Below, piece by piece: positions 1 through 8,653 of a stretch of DNA of 64,000 bases. The stretch's first letter is position 1. The number at the start of each line of letters is the position of its first letter. The notes under the pieces were generated by a model. The model ran no database searches, was not told the origin of the DNA, and saw nothing but the letters and a program-made list of their open reading frames with translations. The translations under genes and the position numbers were made by a program. This DNA is from Bacillota bacterium (lineage in GTDB: Bacteria > Bacillota > Clostridia > Peptostreptococcales > Anaerovoracaceae): the NCBI GenBank assembly GCA_021769295.1, contig JAETTD010000007.1:38173-102172 (forward strand). The letters run 5' to 3'.

Positions 1-244
1 AGCATTTTACGGACAGAGATATTCCAATACGACTCCCGAAAGAAAGACCGATTTTGTAAAACTCATAGAAGCTTTCGGAGGTCACGGCTTTAGGGTAAAC
101 ACCATGGAAGAGCTTAAAGAAGCTTATGAAAAGGCGCTTAAGATAAACGGTCCCGTATGGATTGACTGCAACATCGCAGTTGAAGACAAGGTGTTACCGA
201 TGATTCCAAATGGCAAAACCATTGACGACATGTTGTTTGAATAG
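1..244 (+). CDS. ilvB: Acetolactate synthase large subunit, 3' end (partial)
   Basis: The reading frame is open from the window edge (first full codon at position 2) to the TAG at 242-244, giving about 80 C-terminal residues. They fit the end of the thiamine-diphosphate domain of acetolactate synthase: a VWIDCNI strand, then an EDKVLPMIPNGK segment and a short tail. The enzyme joins two pyruvates, or pyruvate and 2-ketobutyrate, in valine, leucine and isoleucine synthesis. The identity rests mainly on the 3' neighbours ilvN, ilvC and ilvD, with ilvN starting 16 bases downstream. The 5' part lies outside the window. Confidence 0.9.
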   Translation, partial: AFYGQRYSNTTPERKTDFVKLIEAFGGHGFRVNTMEELKEAYEKALKINGPVWIDCNIAVEDKVLPMIPNGKTIDDMLFE

Positions 245-260
245 GTGAAAGGGGACAGAC

Positions 261-734
261 ATGAAAAAGGAAGTAGTTAGTATTTACGTTGATAATAAGG
301 CCAACGTATTGACAAGAGTTGTGAGCCTTTACGGCAGAAGGGGTTTTAACATCGACTCCCTCACCGTTTCTGCGACCAACGACCCGGATATTTCAAGAAT
401 AACCATAGTATTTGAGGGAGATAACCTTACCCTTAATCAGATTATTGCTCAGACGGAAAAGCTGGAAATTGTCAGAAGTATCAAGACCCTTGAAGGCAAG
501 AACAGTTTCTTCAGAGAACTCCTCATGGTCAAGATAGCAGCAGACAAGGAAAAGAGGAGAGAAATAAAAGAAATCACCGATATATACAGAGCTAAGATTA
601 TCAGCCTTGAAAAGGATATGATGGTTCTTGAACTTACGGGAGCCCCGGATAAGCTGGATGCTTTTCTGAATATACTTGATGATTACGATATAGTTGATAT
701 TTGCAGAACAGGTGTCACCGGTATCGAAAAATAA
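261..734 (+). CDS. ilvN: Acetolactate synthase small (regulatory) subunit
   Basis: This 157-residue protein is the regulatory partner of IlvB and normally mediates feedback inhibition by valine. Residues 1-75 form an ACT domain, with the family signature of a Val-rich first strand, the GRRGFNIDSLTV turn and a following ITIVFEGD strand. The C-terminal part, with the RELLMVKI segment at about residue 85, matches the second half of IlvN/IlvH. Length is usual for the family. The ATG is preceded by an AAAGGGG ribosome site. It is in tandem with ilvB and ilvC in one operon. Confidence 0.95.
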   Translation: MKKEVVSIYVDNKANVLTRVVSLYGRRGFNIDSLTVSATNDPDISRITIVFEGDNLTLNQIIAQTEKLEIVRSIKTLEGKNSFFRELLMVKIAADKEKRREIKEITDIYRAKIISLEKDMMVLELTGAPDKLDAFLNILDDYDIVDICRTGVTGIEK

Positions 735-748
735 ATAATTAAAAATAA

Positions 749-1759
<1,011 letters not shown>

Positions 1760-1783
1760 TCGGTTTTCGAGAGGTTATTAACT

Positions 1784-3448
1784 ATGAAATTAAGAAGTAA
1801 ACAGGTTACCGAAGGCGTAGAAAAGGCCCCGATGAGGAGCCTGTTCTATGCTATGGGATATACTGAAGAAGAGCTGTCAAAACCGCTTATAGCGGTGGTT
1901 TCGGCTCACAGCGAAATAGTTCCGGGACACATGCATCTTGATAAAATTACAGAGGCTGTAAAAGCAGGCGTAAGAATGGCGGGAGGCACACCGATAATGG
2001 TGCCTGCCATAGGAGTCTGCGACGGAATAGCCATGGGACATATCGGAATGAAATATTCTCTGGCAAGCCGTGAACTTATTGCAGACAGCGTAGAGACCAT
2101 GGTAATGGCTCACGCTTTTGACGGAGCGGTTCTTGTTCCAAACTGCGATAAGATAGTTCCCGGCATGGTCATGTCAGCAGTAAGAATGAACATACCTGCA
2201 ATAGTATGTTCAGGCGGTCCTATGATGTCAGGTCTTGTAGGCGGCGTTGAAACCAGCCTTTCAAAGATGTTCGAGGCTGTAGGAGCAAGAAAAGCCGGCA
2301 TTATAGATGACGAGGGACTGCTGGAATATGAGCAGAATACCTGTCCGGGATGCGGCTCATGCTCCGGAATGTATACTGCCAACAGCATGAACTGTCTGTG
2401 CGAAGCAATCGGAATTGCGCTGCCGGGTAACGGAAGCATTCCGGCAGTTTCAAGCCGCAGAATCATGCTTGCAAAACATGCAGGTATGGCAGTTATGAAT
2501 CTGGTTGAAAAAGACATCAAGGCGAGAGACATAATAAACGAAAAGTCAATCAGAAACGCCATAGCATGCGACATGGCCCTCGGCTGTTCATCCAACAGCG
2601 TGCTTCATCTTCTTGCTATTGCCCATGAGGCAGGAGTTAAAGTTGATTTGAACATGTTTAACGAAATCAGCCAGGTAACTCCGAACCTGTGTCACTTGGC
2701 ACCTGCCGGAGGAACCCACATGCATGACCTTGAAAATGCAGGAGGAGTTCCTGCAGTAATGGCTCAGCTGGCGTCAAAAGGCCTGATAGACACATCGCTT
2801 CCTACAGTCAGCGGCAAGACCGTAGGTGAAAATATAAAAGGTCGCATTATCAAGGATGAAAATTCCATTAGACCGATTGATAATCCTTACAGCAGTACCG
2901 GCGGAATAGCTATCCTCTGGGGAAATATCGCAAAGGACGGCTGCGTAGTAAAGAGAAGCGCAGTGGCTCCCGAAATGCTGGTTCATTCAGGACCTGCCAG
3001 GGTTTTTGACAGCGAAGAGGAAGCTATCGAAGCTATCTATGCAGGAGATATAAAGGACGGTCAGGTAGTTGTCATCAGATACGAAGGCCCTAAGGGAGGA
3101 CCGGGCATGAGAGAAATGCTCAATCCTACCAGCGCTCTTGCAGGAATGGGCCTTGATAAGACCGTGGCCCTTATTACGGACGGCCGCTTCAGCGGAGCAA
3201 GCAGGGGAGCATCCATAGGACACGTAAGTCCTGAAGCCGCTGACGGAGGCACCATAGGACTTATCGAGGAAGGCGATATAATAGATATCAATATCCCTGA
3301 ATATTCCATAAATGCGAGAGTATCCGACGAAGAATTTGAGAAGCGCAAAAAATCTTATGTGAAACCTGAGCCGAAAATAAAGAGCGGTTGGCTCGAAAGA
3401 TATTCAAGACTGGTTTCATCAGCAAATACAGGCGCCGTTCTTAAATAA
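1784..3448 (+). CDS. ilvD: Dihydroxy-acid dehydratase
   Basis: This is the iron-sulfur dehydratase that makes 2-keto-isovalerate and 2-keto-3-methylvalerate. The protein has 554 residues, usual for IlvD. Three cysteine-containing motifs typical of the family can be read: PNCDK (Cys121), and CPGCGSC with Cys187, Cys190 and Cys193. The C-terminal swivel domain ends with the [14 protein letters not shown] segment that carries a substrate and metal-binding region. The start has an AGAGG site. It is the last gene of the ilv operon and is followed by a terminator at 3513-3549. Confidence 0.96.
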   Translation: MKLRSKQVTEGVEKAPMRSLFYAMGYTEEELSKPLIAVVSAHSEIVPGHMHLDKITEAVKAGVRMAGGTPIMVPAIGVCDGIAMGHIGMKYSLASRELIADSVETMVMAHAFDGAVLVPNCDKIVPGMVMSAVRMNIPAIVCSGGPMMSGLVGGVETSLSKMFEAVGARKAGIIDDEGLLEYEQNTCPGCGSCSGMYTANSMNCLCEAIGIALPGNGSIPAVSSRRIMLAKHAGMAVMNLVEKDIKARDIINEKSIRNAIACDMALGCSSNSVLHLLAIAHEAGVKVDLNMFNEISQVTPNLCHLAPAGGTHMHDLENAGGVPAVMAQLASKGLIDTSLPTVSGKTVGENIKGRIIKDENSIRPIDNPYSSTGGIAILWGNIAKDGCVVKRSAVAPEMLVHSGPARVFDSEEEAIEAIYAGDIKDGQVVVIRYEGPKGGPGMREMLNPTSALAGMGLDKTVALITDGRFSGASRGASIGHVSPEAADGGTIGLIEEGDIIDINIPEYSINARVSDEEFEKRKKSYVKPEPKIKSGWLERYSRLVSSANTGAVLK

Positions 3449-3512
3449 GCTCACCGTAAAGGAAAGAGAAATAAAAACAGAGCTCGTAGGCATAAAATTA
3501 AAATTTAAAAAG

Positions 3513-3549
3513 GCGGCAGAGTGCGAAAGCTTTGCCGCTTTTTTATTTT
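3513..3549 (+). terminator. Rho-independent terminator of the ilv operon
   Basis: A 9-bp stem with one G-U pair (arms 3513-3521 and 3530-3538) and an 8-nt loop is followed at once by a run of T. It lies 65 bases after ilvD and before the promoter of the next transcription unit. Confidence 0.85.
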
Positions 3550-3568
3550 CCAAACTCTCTCTTAGGGC

Positions 3569-3597
3569 TTGACAAAGGGGGACGGCGTAAATATAAT
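3569..3597 (+). promoter_or_regulatory. Consensus sigma-A promoter of the TetR/CPBP operon
   Basis: The -35 box TTGACA (3569-3574) and the -10 box TATAAT (3592-3597) are both perfect and 17 bases apart. The start of the TetR gene is 40 bases downstream. A promoter this strong in front of a repressor gene fits negative autoregulation. Confidence 0.85.
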
Positions 3598-3600
3598 TTA

Positions 3601-3612
3601 TGTTATATAACA
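3601..3612. promoter_or_regulatory. Candidate TetR operator palindrome
   Basis: TGTTATATAACA is a perfect 12-bp palindrome that starts 4 bases after the -10 box, so it covers the expected transcription start. That is a usual place for an autoregulatory TetR operator. Binding by the adjacent regulator is inferred. Confidence 0.5.
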
Positions 3613-3636
3613 AGAATTATAAATAGGAGAGTAACC

Positions 3637-4206
3637 ATGCCCCCAAGAGCGAAAATCACAAAAGAAATGGTAATAGATGCAGCTTTTGAAATCACACGAG
3701 ATGCGGGCGCCAAAAATGTCAACGCACGAACAGTTTCAAAAAAGCTCGGCTGCTCCACCCAGCCTGTCATGTATCATTTTGCCAAAATCGAGGATTTGAA
3801 AAAAGCTGTCTACGATAAATCAAATTGGTTTCATACGGAATATCTTATGAATGTCAATCCATGCGAAGATGTCATGCTTGGAATAGGGCTCAATTATATT
3901 CGTTTTGCAGTGAAAGAGCCAAATTTGTTCTGTTTCCTTTTCCAGTCGGGTTTTGCCTCTGAAAACAGCATACTGCAAATGGTGGATGCAGAGGAGCTTA
4001 AACCTGTCATTTCCGCAATGCAAAAGGAGATGCAGTTAGATGAGAAGCAGACAAAAGAGGTTTTTCTGACCCTTGCTTTATTCGTTCACGGATACGCAAG
4101 TATAATCGCCAATAATTCATTGGAATTTGACGAATCTGCTGCGGCAGCTCATTTAGAGCGTGTATATATTGGGGCGATACTTGCGTTACAGGAGGAAATA
4201 AAATGA
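3637..4206 (+). CDS. TetR/AcrR family transcriptional regulator
   Basis: A 189-residue DNA-binding regulator. Residues 5-55 form the TetR helix-turn-helix: an ITKEMVIDAAFEI first helix, then NARTVSKKLGC and the recognition segment ending in the family YHFAKIEDL motif. The rest is a helical ligand-binding domain without a recognisable ligand signature. I chose the ATG at 3637, with TAGGAGAG upstream, over an upstream in-frame codon at 3532 because that one precedes the promoter. It overlaps the CPBP gene by 4 bases (ATGA), so the two are translationally coupled. It probably represses its own operon. Confidence 0.88.
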   Translation: MPPRAKITKEMVIDAAFEITRDAGAKNVNARTVSKKLGCSTQPVMYHFAKIEDLKKAVYDKSNWFHTEYLMNVNPCEDVMLGIGLNYIRFAVKEPNLFCFLFQSGFASENSILQMVDAEELKPVISAMQKEMQLDEKQTKEVFLTLALFVHGYASIIANNSLEFDESAAAAHLERVYIGAILALQEEIK

Positions 4207-4964
4207 AAAAATTATATGAGAAAAATCAGCTTACATTTGCCATTGTCTGGATTGTGATTTATTGTGTTCTGCAATCCTTAGCCAATCCGCTGAACGAAAA
4301 AATCGGGATCCCATATTCAGCCAGCGCCGTTTTCTGCATCTTGCAGGCTGTTTTCCTATTTGCCTTTATGAAGCAAAATGGCTTGCTTAAAAAATATGGA
4401 CTTTGTAAATCCTCCGTTCCTGCCGGACGATTCCTTTACTATATACCGCTGATGATTTTAGCAACTGAAAATATTTGGAACGGTATAGCTGTCAATTACT
4501 CCTTTATGGGTATAATTTGCCGCGTTGCAGCTATGCTTTGCGTTGGATTTGTAGAAGAAATTATTTTCAGAGGCTTTCTTTTCAAAGCAATGGCCAAAGA
4601 CAATGTAAAATCTGCGATTATTGTTTCAAGCGTGACTTTTGGCATAGGGCATCTGATAAACCTGTTCAACGGCAGCGGCATGGAGCTGGTAAATAATCTC
4701 TGCCAAATTGTTTTTGCAGTAGCGGTAGGCTTTCTGTTTGTAACAATATTTTATCGCAGCGGAAGTCTGATTCCATGTATTATTACTCATTCTGCCATTA
4801 ACAGCCTCAGCACTTTTTCCAATGAAGCGGGAATTACATCAGAAAAGCAAATAATTTATATTTTAATCCTGCTTGTGCTTACTGTCATTTACACTTTAAT
4901 TCTCACAAAGACATTGCCCAAAGAGCAAAGCCAATATTCCGATAGCGATGTTGGCTCTTGCTGA
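4203..4964 (+). CDS. CPBP family intramembrane glutamic protease
   Basis: A 253-residue membrane protein with about seven hydrophobic segments. The CPBP (Abi/CAAX protease) signature is present: EEIIFRG at about residues 118-124 (EExxxR motif), a His in SVTFGIGHL at about 150, and a second His in CIITHSAINS near residue 197. These residues form the membrane active site in characterised family members. Its substrate is unknown; relatives process prenylated proteins or bacteriocins and can give self-immunity. It is co-transcribed with the TetR regulator. Its last codons lie inside an inverted repeat (4949-4987). Confidence 0.85.
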   Translation: MKKLYEKNQLTFAIVWIVIYCVLQSLANPLNEKIGIPYSASAVFCILQAVFLFAFMKQNGLLKKYGLCKSSVPAGRFLYYIPLMILATENIWNGIAVNYSFMGIICRVAAMLCVGFVEEIIFRGFLFKAMAKDNVKSAIIVSSVTFGIGHLINLFNGSGMELVNNLCQIVFAVAVGFLFVTIFYRSGSLIPCIITHSAINSLSTFSNEAGITSEKQIIYILILLVLTVIYTLILTKTLPKEQSQYSDSDVGSC

Positions 4965-4987
4965 GCCTAAAGGGCAAAAAGCCAACA
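4949..4987. repeat. Inverted repeat at the 3' end of the CPBP gene
   Basis: TGTTGGCT (4949-4956) pairs with AGCCAACA (4980-4987), with a further TTGC/GCAA pairing inside. The stop codon lies in the loop. The same 8-mer occurs twice more downstream in alternating orientation (5031-5038 and 5115-5122). Confidence 0.65.
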
Positions 4988-5028
4988 CAAGTTTACATAA
5001 AACCTCAAAAGCCACGTCGAAATGCGTC

Positions 5029-5124
5029 GATGTTGGCTTTTTTCAGTTAAGATACAAATTTGGCCTACAGTTTCACCGTTTTCTGTAGGCCAAATTTAAA
5101 ATACATGTTCAAAAAGCCAACATC
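5029..5124. repeat. Symmetric 96-bp nested inverted repeat
   Basis: A perfect 14-bp outer stem (5029-5042 with 5111-5124) encloses two 13-nt internal-loop strands and a perfect 15-bp inner stem (5056-5070 with 5083-5097) around a 12-nt loop. The two halves are of exactly equal length. The rest of the 408-base gap 4965-5372 holds no gene that I can support, only further inverted repeats and the sigma-E-like promoter. The element resembles a miniature inverted-repeat element or a structured RNA. Confidence 0.75.
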
Positions 5125-5163
5125 AGAAAGCCGCCTCCTCGCCGCCATGCTTACCGGCAAAAT

Positions 5164-5245
5164 CCGTCATACATTGTATGAGGGTTTCCGTAAAAAATGC
5201 TGCCTCAGGCATACAATTTGAGAAAAAACGTATACAAAGTATGAC
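5164..5245. repeat. Imperfect inverted repeat with CATACATTGTATG core
   Basis: GTCATACATTGTAT (5166-5179) is repeated in inverted form, with one change, at 5230-5245. The 17-mer starting CCGTCATACATTG at 5164-5180 occurs again identically at 63814-63830, so this is a dispersed motif. Confidence 0.55.
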
Positions 5246-5313
5246 AAAATCGGAAATAAGTGTACCTCAAACATAGATAAGTATTCCGCTCGCAGGGGGC
5301 TCTGCATTTTTTT

Positions 5314-5342
5314 GTCATAAAACCTTGTCCTACTCATAGAAT
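5314..5342 (+). promoter_or_regulatory. Candidate sigma-E promoter of the spoIIIA operon
   Basis: GTCATAAA (5314-5321) and CATAGAAT (5335-5342) are 13 bases apart. The -10 matches the sigma-E consensus CATACAAT in seven of eight positions. The operon start codon is 31 bases downstream. spoIIIA is transcribed by sigma-E in Bacillus; its use here is inferred. Confidence 0.55.
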
Positions 5343-5372
5343 GTAATAATCTAAAGAAAAGGGGACACGCAT

Positions 5373-6248
5373 ATGAATGCTTTCGGAGAAATTTTAAACA
5401 GACTGCCGCCGGGCATAAGCTATGAATTATCAATGCTTCCGGACACGGTTGTTTCAGAACTTGAAGAAATACGCCTCAGGTGCGGGCAGAGCATTAAGAT
5501 TCAATACGGAAACAGAGAGAAGAATCTTACGAGAATTACAACAAAAGAAGAACTTCAGAAAACACTCAACAATCTCATAAAGTTTTCTTACTATGCATAT
5601 GAAGATGACTTGGCCAAAGGTTTCGTGACTATCAGCGGCGGACACAGGGTGGGAATCTGCGGCAAAGCCGTAATAAAGAACAACCAGCCGGCTTTGATAA
5701 AAGAAATCAGCTCTATGAATATAAGATTTGCAAAAGAAATAAAAGGCTGCGCCAATTCACTGATTCCCATACTGATTAAAGATAAAAATCCCGTAAACAC
5801 CTTAATCGTTTCGCCTCCCGGATGCGGCAAGACCACATTGCTCAGAGATATGGCCCGGGTTTTGAGCCGCAGGCAGATAAAAGTCGCCATATGCGATGAA
5901 CGTTCTGAAATCGCCGGAATGTACGATTCATGTCCGAGTTTTGATTTGGGCACAAGAACCGACGTCCTTGACGGATGCGACAAGATTTACGGAATTCCCA
6001 TGCTCATAAGAGCCATGTCGCCTCAGGTGATTATAACAGACGAGATAGGAAAAACAGGAGACGCAAAGGCCATACAGCAATGTCAAAATGCAGGCGTAAA
6101 GCTCATAACCTCCATACACGGTTCGTGCGAACAAGACATCTTGGAATCGGATATAGGGCCACTGGTTGAAAAGAATGTTTTTCAAAATATAATATATCTT
6201 TCTTCTGACAAAGGCCCCGGGACTATAAAGGAGATAAAAAGTGTTTAA
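5373..6248 (+). CDS. spoIIIAA: Stage III sporulation protein AA (ATPase)
   Basis: A 291-residue AAA/VirB11-like ATPase of the mother-cell SpoIIIA complex. The complex builds the channel to the forespore and sustains late forespore gene expression. The Walker A motif SPPGCGKTT is at about residues 147-156, followed by an ICDERSEI segment and a Walker B-like VIITDEIG near residue 220. The N-terminal 100 residues are the SpoIIIAA-specific domain. An AAAGGGG ribosome site precedes the ATG. It overlaps spoIIIAB by 8 bases and opens a tightly coupled eight-gene operon. Confidence 0.95.
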   Translation: MNAFGEILNRLPPGISYELSMLPDTVVSELEEIRLRCGQSIKIQYGNREKNLTRITTKEELQKTLNNLIKFSYYAYEDDLAKGFVTISGGHRVGICGKAVIKNNQPALIKEISSMNIRFAKEIKGCANSLIPILIKDKNPVNTLIVSPPGCGKTTLLRDMARVLSRRQIKVAICDERSEIAGMYDSCPSFDLGTRTDVLDGCDKIYGIPMLIRAMSPQVIITDEIGKTGDAKAIQQCQNAGVKLITSIHGSCEQDILESDIGPLVEKNVFQNIIYLSSDKGPGTIKEIKSV

Positions 6249-6756
6249 AGCAGCAGGGCTTCTCGGAATCGTTATAGCTTCGGGGATGATAGGAATCATG
6301 AAGTCCAAAGATTTGAAGAGAAGAATAAACCTTTTAGAAGACTTTCTTCAGATGATTATTGAGATAAAAGGTCAGATAAACTACTTCAGAGAGCCTCTGC
6401 CCGATATCTTCTGCAAATTGAAGAAAACAGGCGATTCAAAGGCCTTTTCACTTTTGGAGGAACTACGAACCGAATTGCTTGAAAACAACGGTGAAATCGT
6501 AGAAATTTGGCCTCAGAAGGCAGAATACTTGTACGAGAAGGAGCCTGTTACACCGGATGACATGGAAATATTTAAATATCCCGGCGAATTTATAGGTCAA
6601 ACCGATTTCGAAAATCACATATACCATTTTTCATATTTGGAAGAAAGGCTGAAAAAACAGATAAAAGAAGCTCAAAGCGAATTTATGAAAAAAGGCCCCA
6701 TGTACAGTAAAATAGGATTTTTTCTGGGAGCCATAGGGGCGATATTACTTATTTGA
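6241..6756 (+). CDS. spoIIIAB: Stage III sporulation protein AB
   Basis: A 171-residue membrane protein of the SpoIIIA complex, related to GspF-type proteins. There is a hydrophobic segment at residues 3-20 and another at the extreme C-terminus (FFLGAIGAILLI). The middle holds the charged helical region typical of the family. The start is GTG, preceded by a GGAGAT site within spoIIIAA. The order between spoIIIAA and spoIIIAC supports the call. Confidence 0.92.
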   Translation: MFKAAGLLGIVIASGMIGIMKSKDLKRRINLLEDFLQMIIEIKGQINYFREPLPDIFCKLKKTGDSKAFSLLEELRTELLENNGEIVEIWPQKAEYLYEKEPVTPDDMEIFKYPGEFIGQTDFENHIYHFSYLEERLKKQIKEAQSEFMKKGPMYSKIGFFLGAIGAILLI

Positions 6757-6770
6757 GAGGTAGCATACAT

Positions 6771-6971
6771 ATGTCCTTTGACGTAAATATTTTATTCAAA
6801 ATTGCGGCGATAGGCATCGCCATAGCTTTGCTTAATCAGATTTTAACAAAAGCGGGACGTGACGAAGAAGCCATGATGACGACCCTGGCAGGTGTGATAA
6901 TCGTGCTTGCGATTATTATCAAGATGATAAGCGAGTTCTTTGATACGGTAAAAGTATTTTTGGAATTTTAA
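6771..6971 (+). CDS. spoIIIAC: Stage III sporulation protein AC
   Basis: A 66-residue protein with two transmembrane helices, part of the SpoIIIA membrane platform. The family region IAIALLNQILTKAGRDEEA is clear, with helices at about residues 6-22 and 35-58. I prefer the ATG at 6771 (GAGAGG upstream) to an in-frame TTG at 6753, because the protein then starts at the usual MSFDVN position. It lies between spoIIIAB and spoIIIAD. Confidence 0.92.
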   Translation: MSFDVNILFKIAAIGIAIALLNQILTKAGRDEEAMMTTLAGVIIVLAIIIKMISEFFDTVKVFLEF

Positions 6972-6973
6972 CT

Positions 6974-7360
6974 ATGATGATACTGCTGAAGATTTGCGCT
7001 GTAGGCATAGCAGCGCTGGTGATAATTTCGCTGATAAAAGTATACAAGCCCGAATTTACGGTGGAAGCGATATTGTGCGTCAGCATAATACTTCTTTATT
7101 TTCTAGTAGACAGCCTGAAAAACGGGTTCGGCTTTTTATCTGATATTTACGGGCAGTTGTCTTACGGAAAAGAATACTTTCCCATAATATTGAAAGTCCT
7201 CGGAATAGCATATATAACTGAATTTACGGTTGCGCTGTGTCAGGACGCAGGAGAAAAATCCATAGCGAGCAAGATAGAACTTGCGGGAAAAATAGCCATT
7301 TTCTTTGCATCCATACCCGTTTTTACTTCTCTTCTTGACTTGCTCGACAGTTTAATATAA
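6974..7360 (+). CDS. spoIIIAD: Stage III sporulation protein AD
   Basis: A 128-residue integral membrane protein of the SpoIIIA complex with about four hydrophobic helices (near residues 1-20, 28-48, 70-85 and 105-125). It is related in sequence to SpoIIIAC, as is usual. It starts 2 bases after spoIIIAC ends, and its stop overlaps the start of spoIIIAE by one base. Confidence 0.92.
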   Translation: MMILLKICAVGIAALVIISLIKVYKPEFTVEAILCVSIILLYFLVDSLKNGFGFLSDIYGQLSYGKEYFPIILKVLGIAYITEFTVALCQDAGEKSIASKIELAGKIAIFFASIPVFTSLLDLLDSLI

Positions 7361-8445
7361 TGGAATATCAACAAATATTGGAAGAACAATTTAATAATGT
7401 GATAGACGAGCAAAGCACGGATATGCTTACCCAGCAGGCAGAAAGCATTACATCCGGCATAGCTTCGCAGTTTTCAATGGAAAACATATTCAACGCCATG
7501 ATAGAGGGCAGAAGCATATTTGACAGCCCGGCCGTCATAGAAAGCCTGAAAGACCTGTTTTTCCTGGAAATAAAGAGCGCTTTGATTCTGAGCGTAGAAA
7601 TTTTAAGCATCTGCATAATAATAGGCGTGCTTAAAGGACTGTCAGATTCTTTTAACAGCAAGTCGGTATCGGATATAAGTATGCTCGTATGCAGCATGGT
7701 TATAATAGGAATTTCCATAAGCAACTTTACAGGTACATATTCGCTCGCTGCGGACTCGGTGGATACCATGGTAAACACCATGGAAATACTGATGCCCGTA
7801 CTTATAGGAATATTGATATCCACAGGAGCGGTGGCATCGGGCACTATTTTGAGTCCCATGATAATAGGGGCGGTTACAGGTATATCCTTTATAGTAAAAA
7901 CATTTGTCCTGCCGGCGCTATTTACGGCAACTGTTTTGGGGCTCATAAATTGTTTAACAAAAAAAGATTATGTAAACAAGCTTGCAAAACTGATAAGAAA
8001 CGCTTCGGTGGCCGTAACAGGGCTTCTGTTGGTAATCCTTACGGGAGTAATAAATATTCAGGGGCTCTTATCCGATACATCCGACGGACTGCTTATAAAT
8101 ACCGCCAAATACTCTCTAAGCACGTTTATTCCCATAGTGGGAGGATTTACTGCCGATACGGTGGAATTGTTTTTAAGATGCATGTCGTCCATAAAAAGCG
8201 TGGTGGGCATATTCGGAATCGTATTGCTGGTGGTTCTTATGCTGGTGCCTCTTATAAAGATCCTTATAATAGCCGTAATATACAAAATCACGGCAGCTCT
8301 GGCCGAGCCCATTACCGATTCAAAGATATCGGACGGGTTAAATGACATGGGCAGCTGCCTTATATCAATAGGCGCAATCATGTTTTTTACTTCGCTGCTC
8401 TTTATCATGTTTATCACTACCATAATAAAAATAGGAGGCGGTTAA
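7360..8445 (+). CDS. spoIIIAE: Stage III sporulation protein AE
   Basis: A 361-residue polytopic membrane protein, the largest subunit of the SpoIIIA complex. A soluble N-terminal stretch of about 70 residues is followed by seven or eight hydrophobic segments rich in Gly and Ile. This matches the SpoIIIAE family, which resembles transport permeases. Length is close to the usual 390-400 minus a short N-terminal signal. The stop overlaps the start of spoIIIAF (TAATG). Confidence 0.93.
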   Translation: MEYQQILEEQFNNVIDEQSTDMLTQQAESITSGIASQFSMENIFNAMIEGRSIFDSPAVIESLKDLFFLEIKSALILSVEILSICIIIGVLKGLSDSFNSKSVSDISMLVCSMVIIGISISNFTGTYSLAADSVDTMVNTMEILMPVLIGILISTGAVASGTILSPMIIGAVTGISFIVKTFVLPALFTATVLGLINCLTKKDYVNKLAKLIRNASVAVTGLLLVILTGVINIQGLLSDTSDGLLINTAKYSLSTFIPIVGGFTADTVELFLRCMSSIKSVVGIFGIVLLVVLMLVPLIKILIIAVIYKITAALAEPITDSKISDGLNDMGSCLISIGAIMFFTSLLFIMFITTIIKIGGG

Positions 8446-8618
8446 TGGAGCAGGTTTATATTTGGATAAAAGATATTTTTCTTGTCATCATATCGTTGTC
8501 TTTTTTTCAGATACTTATTCCGGACTCAAAGATGGAAAAATATCTCAAGTTTATTTTTTCCATTATTATTCTTGCCATAATATCAAGTCCTGTCATTTAT
8601 TTATTAAAAGGGGAGTAA
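8445..8618 (+). CDS. spoIIIAF: Stage III sporulation protein AF, minimal form (57 residues)
   Basis: A very short open frame of 57 codons in the place of spoIIIAF. It starts at the ATG overlapping the spoIIIAE stop, after an AGGAGG site at 8433-8438. It encodes two hydrophobic helices (about residues 8-25 and 35-54) separated by the IPDSKMEKYLKF loop, which matches the membrane part of SpoIIIAF. The soluble ring-building domain of about 130-150 residues found in typical homologues is absent. Only 35 bases separate it from spoIIIAG, so no displaced 3' part is present. I see no frameshift that would restore a longer protein. Confidence 0.8.
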   Translation: MEQVYIWIKDIFLVIISLSFFQILIPDSKMEKYLKFIFSIIILAIISSPVIYLLKGE

Positions 8619-8653
8619 TAATTAAATAAGACATTCATATAAATAGGAGTGAG

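Noticed and set aside
3532..3636. Longer TetR protein starting at 3532
   Set aside because: That start lies in the ilv terminator and upstream of the consensus promoter; the ATG at 3637 has a ribosome site and a normal TetR N-terminus.
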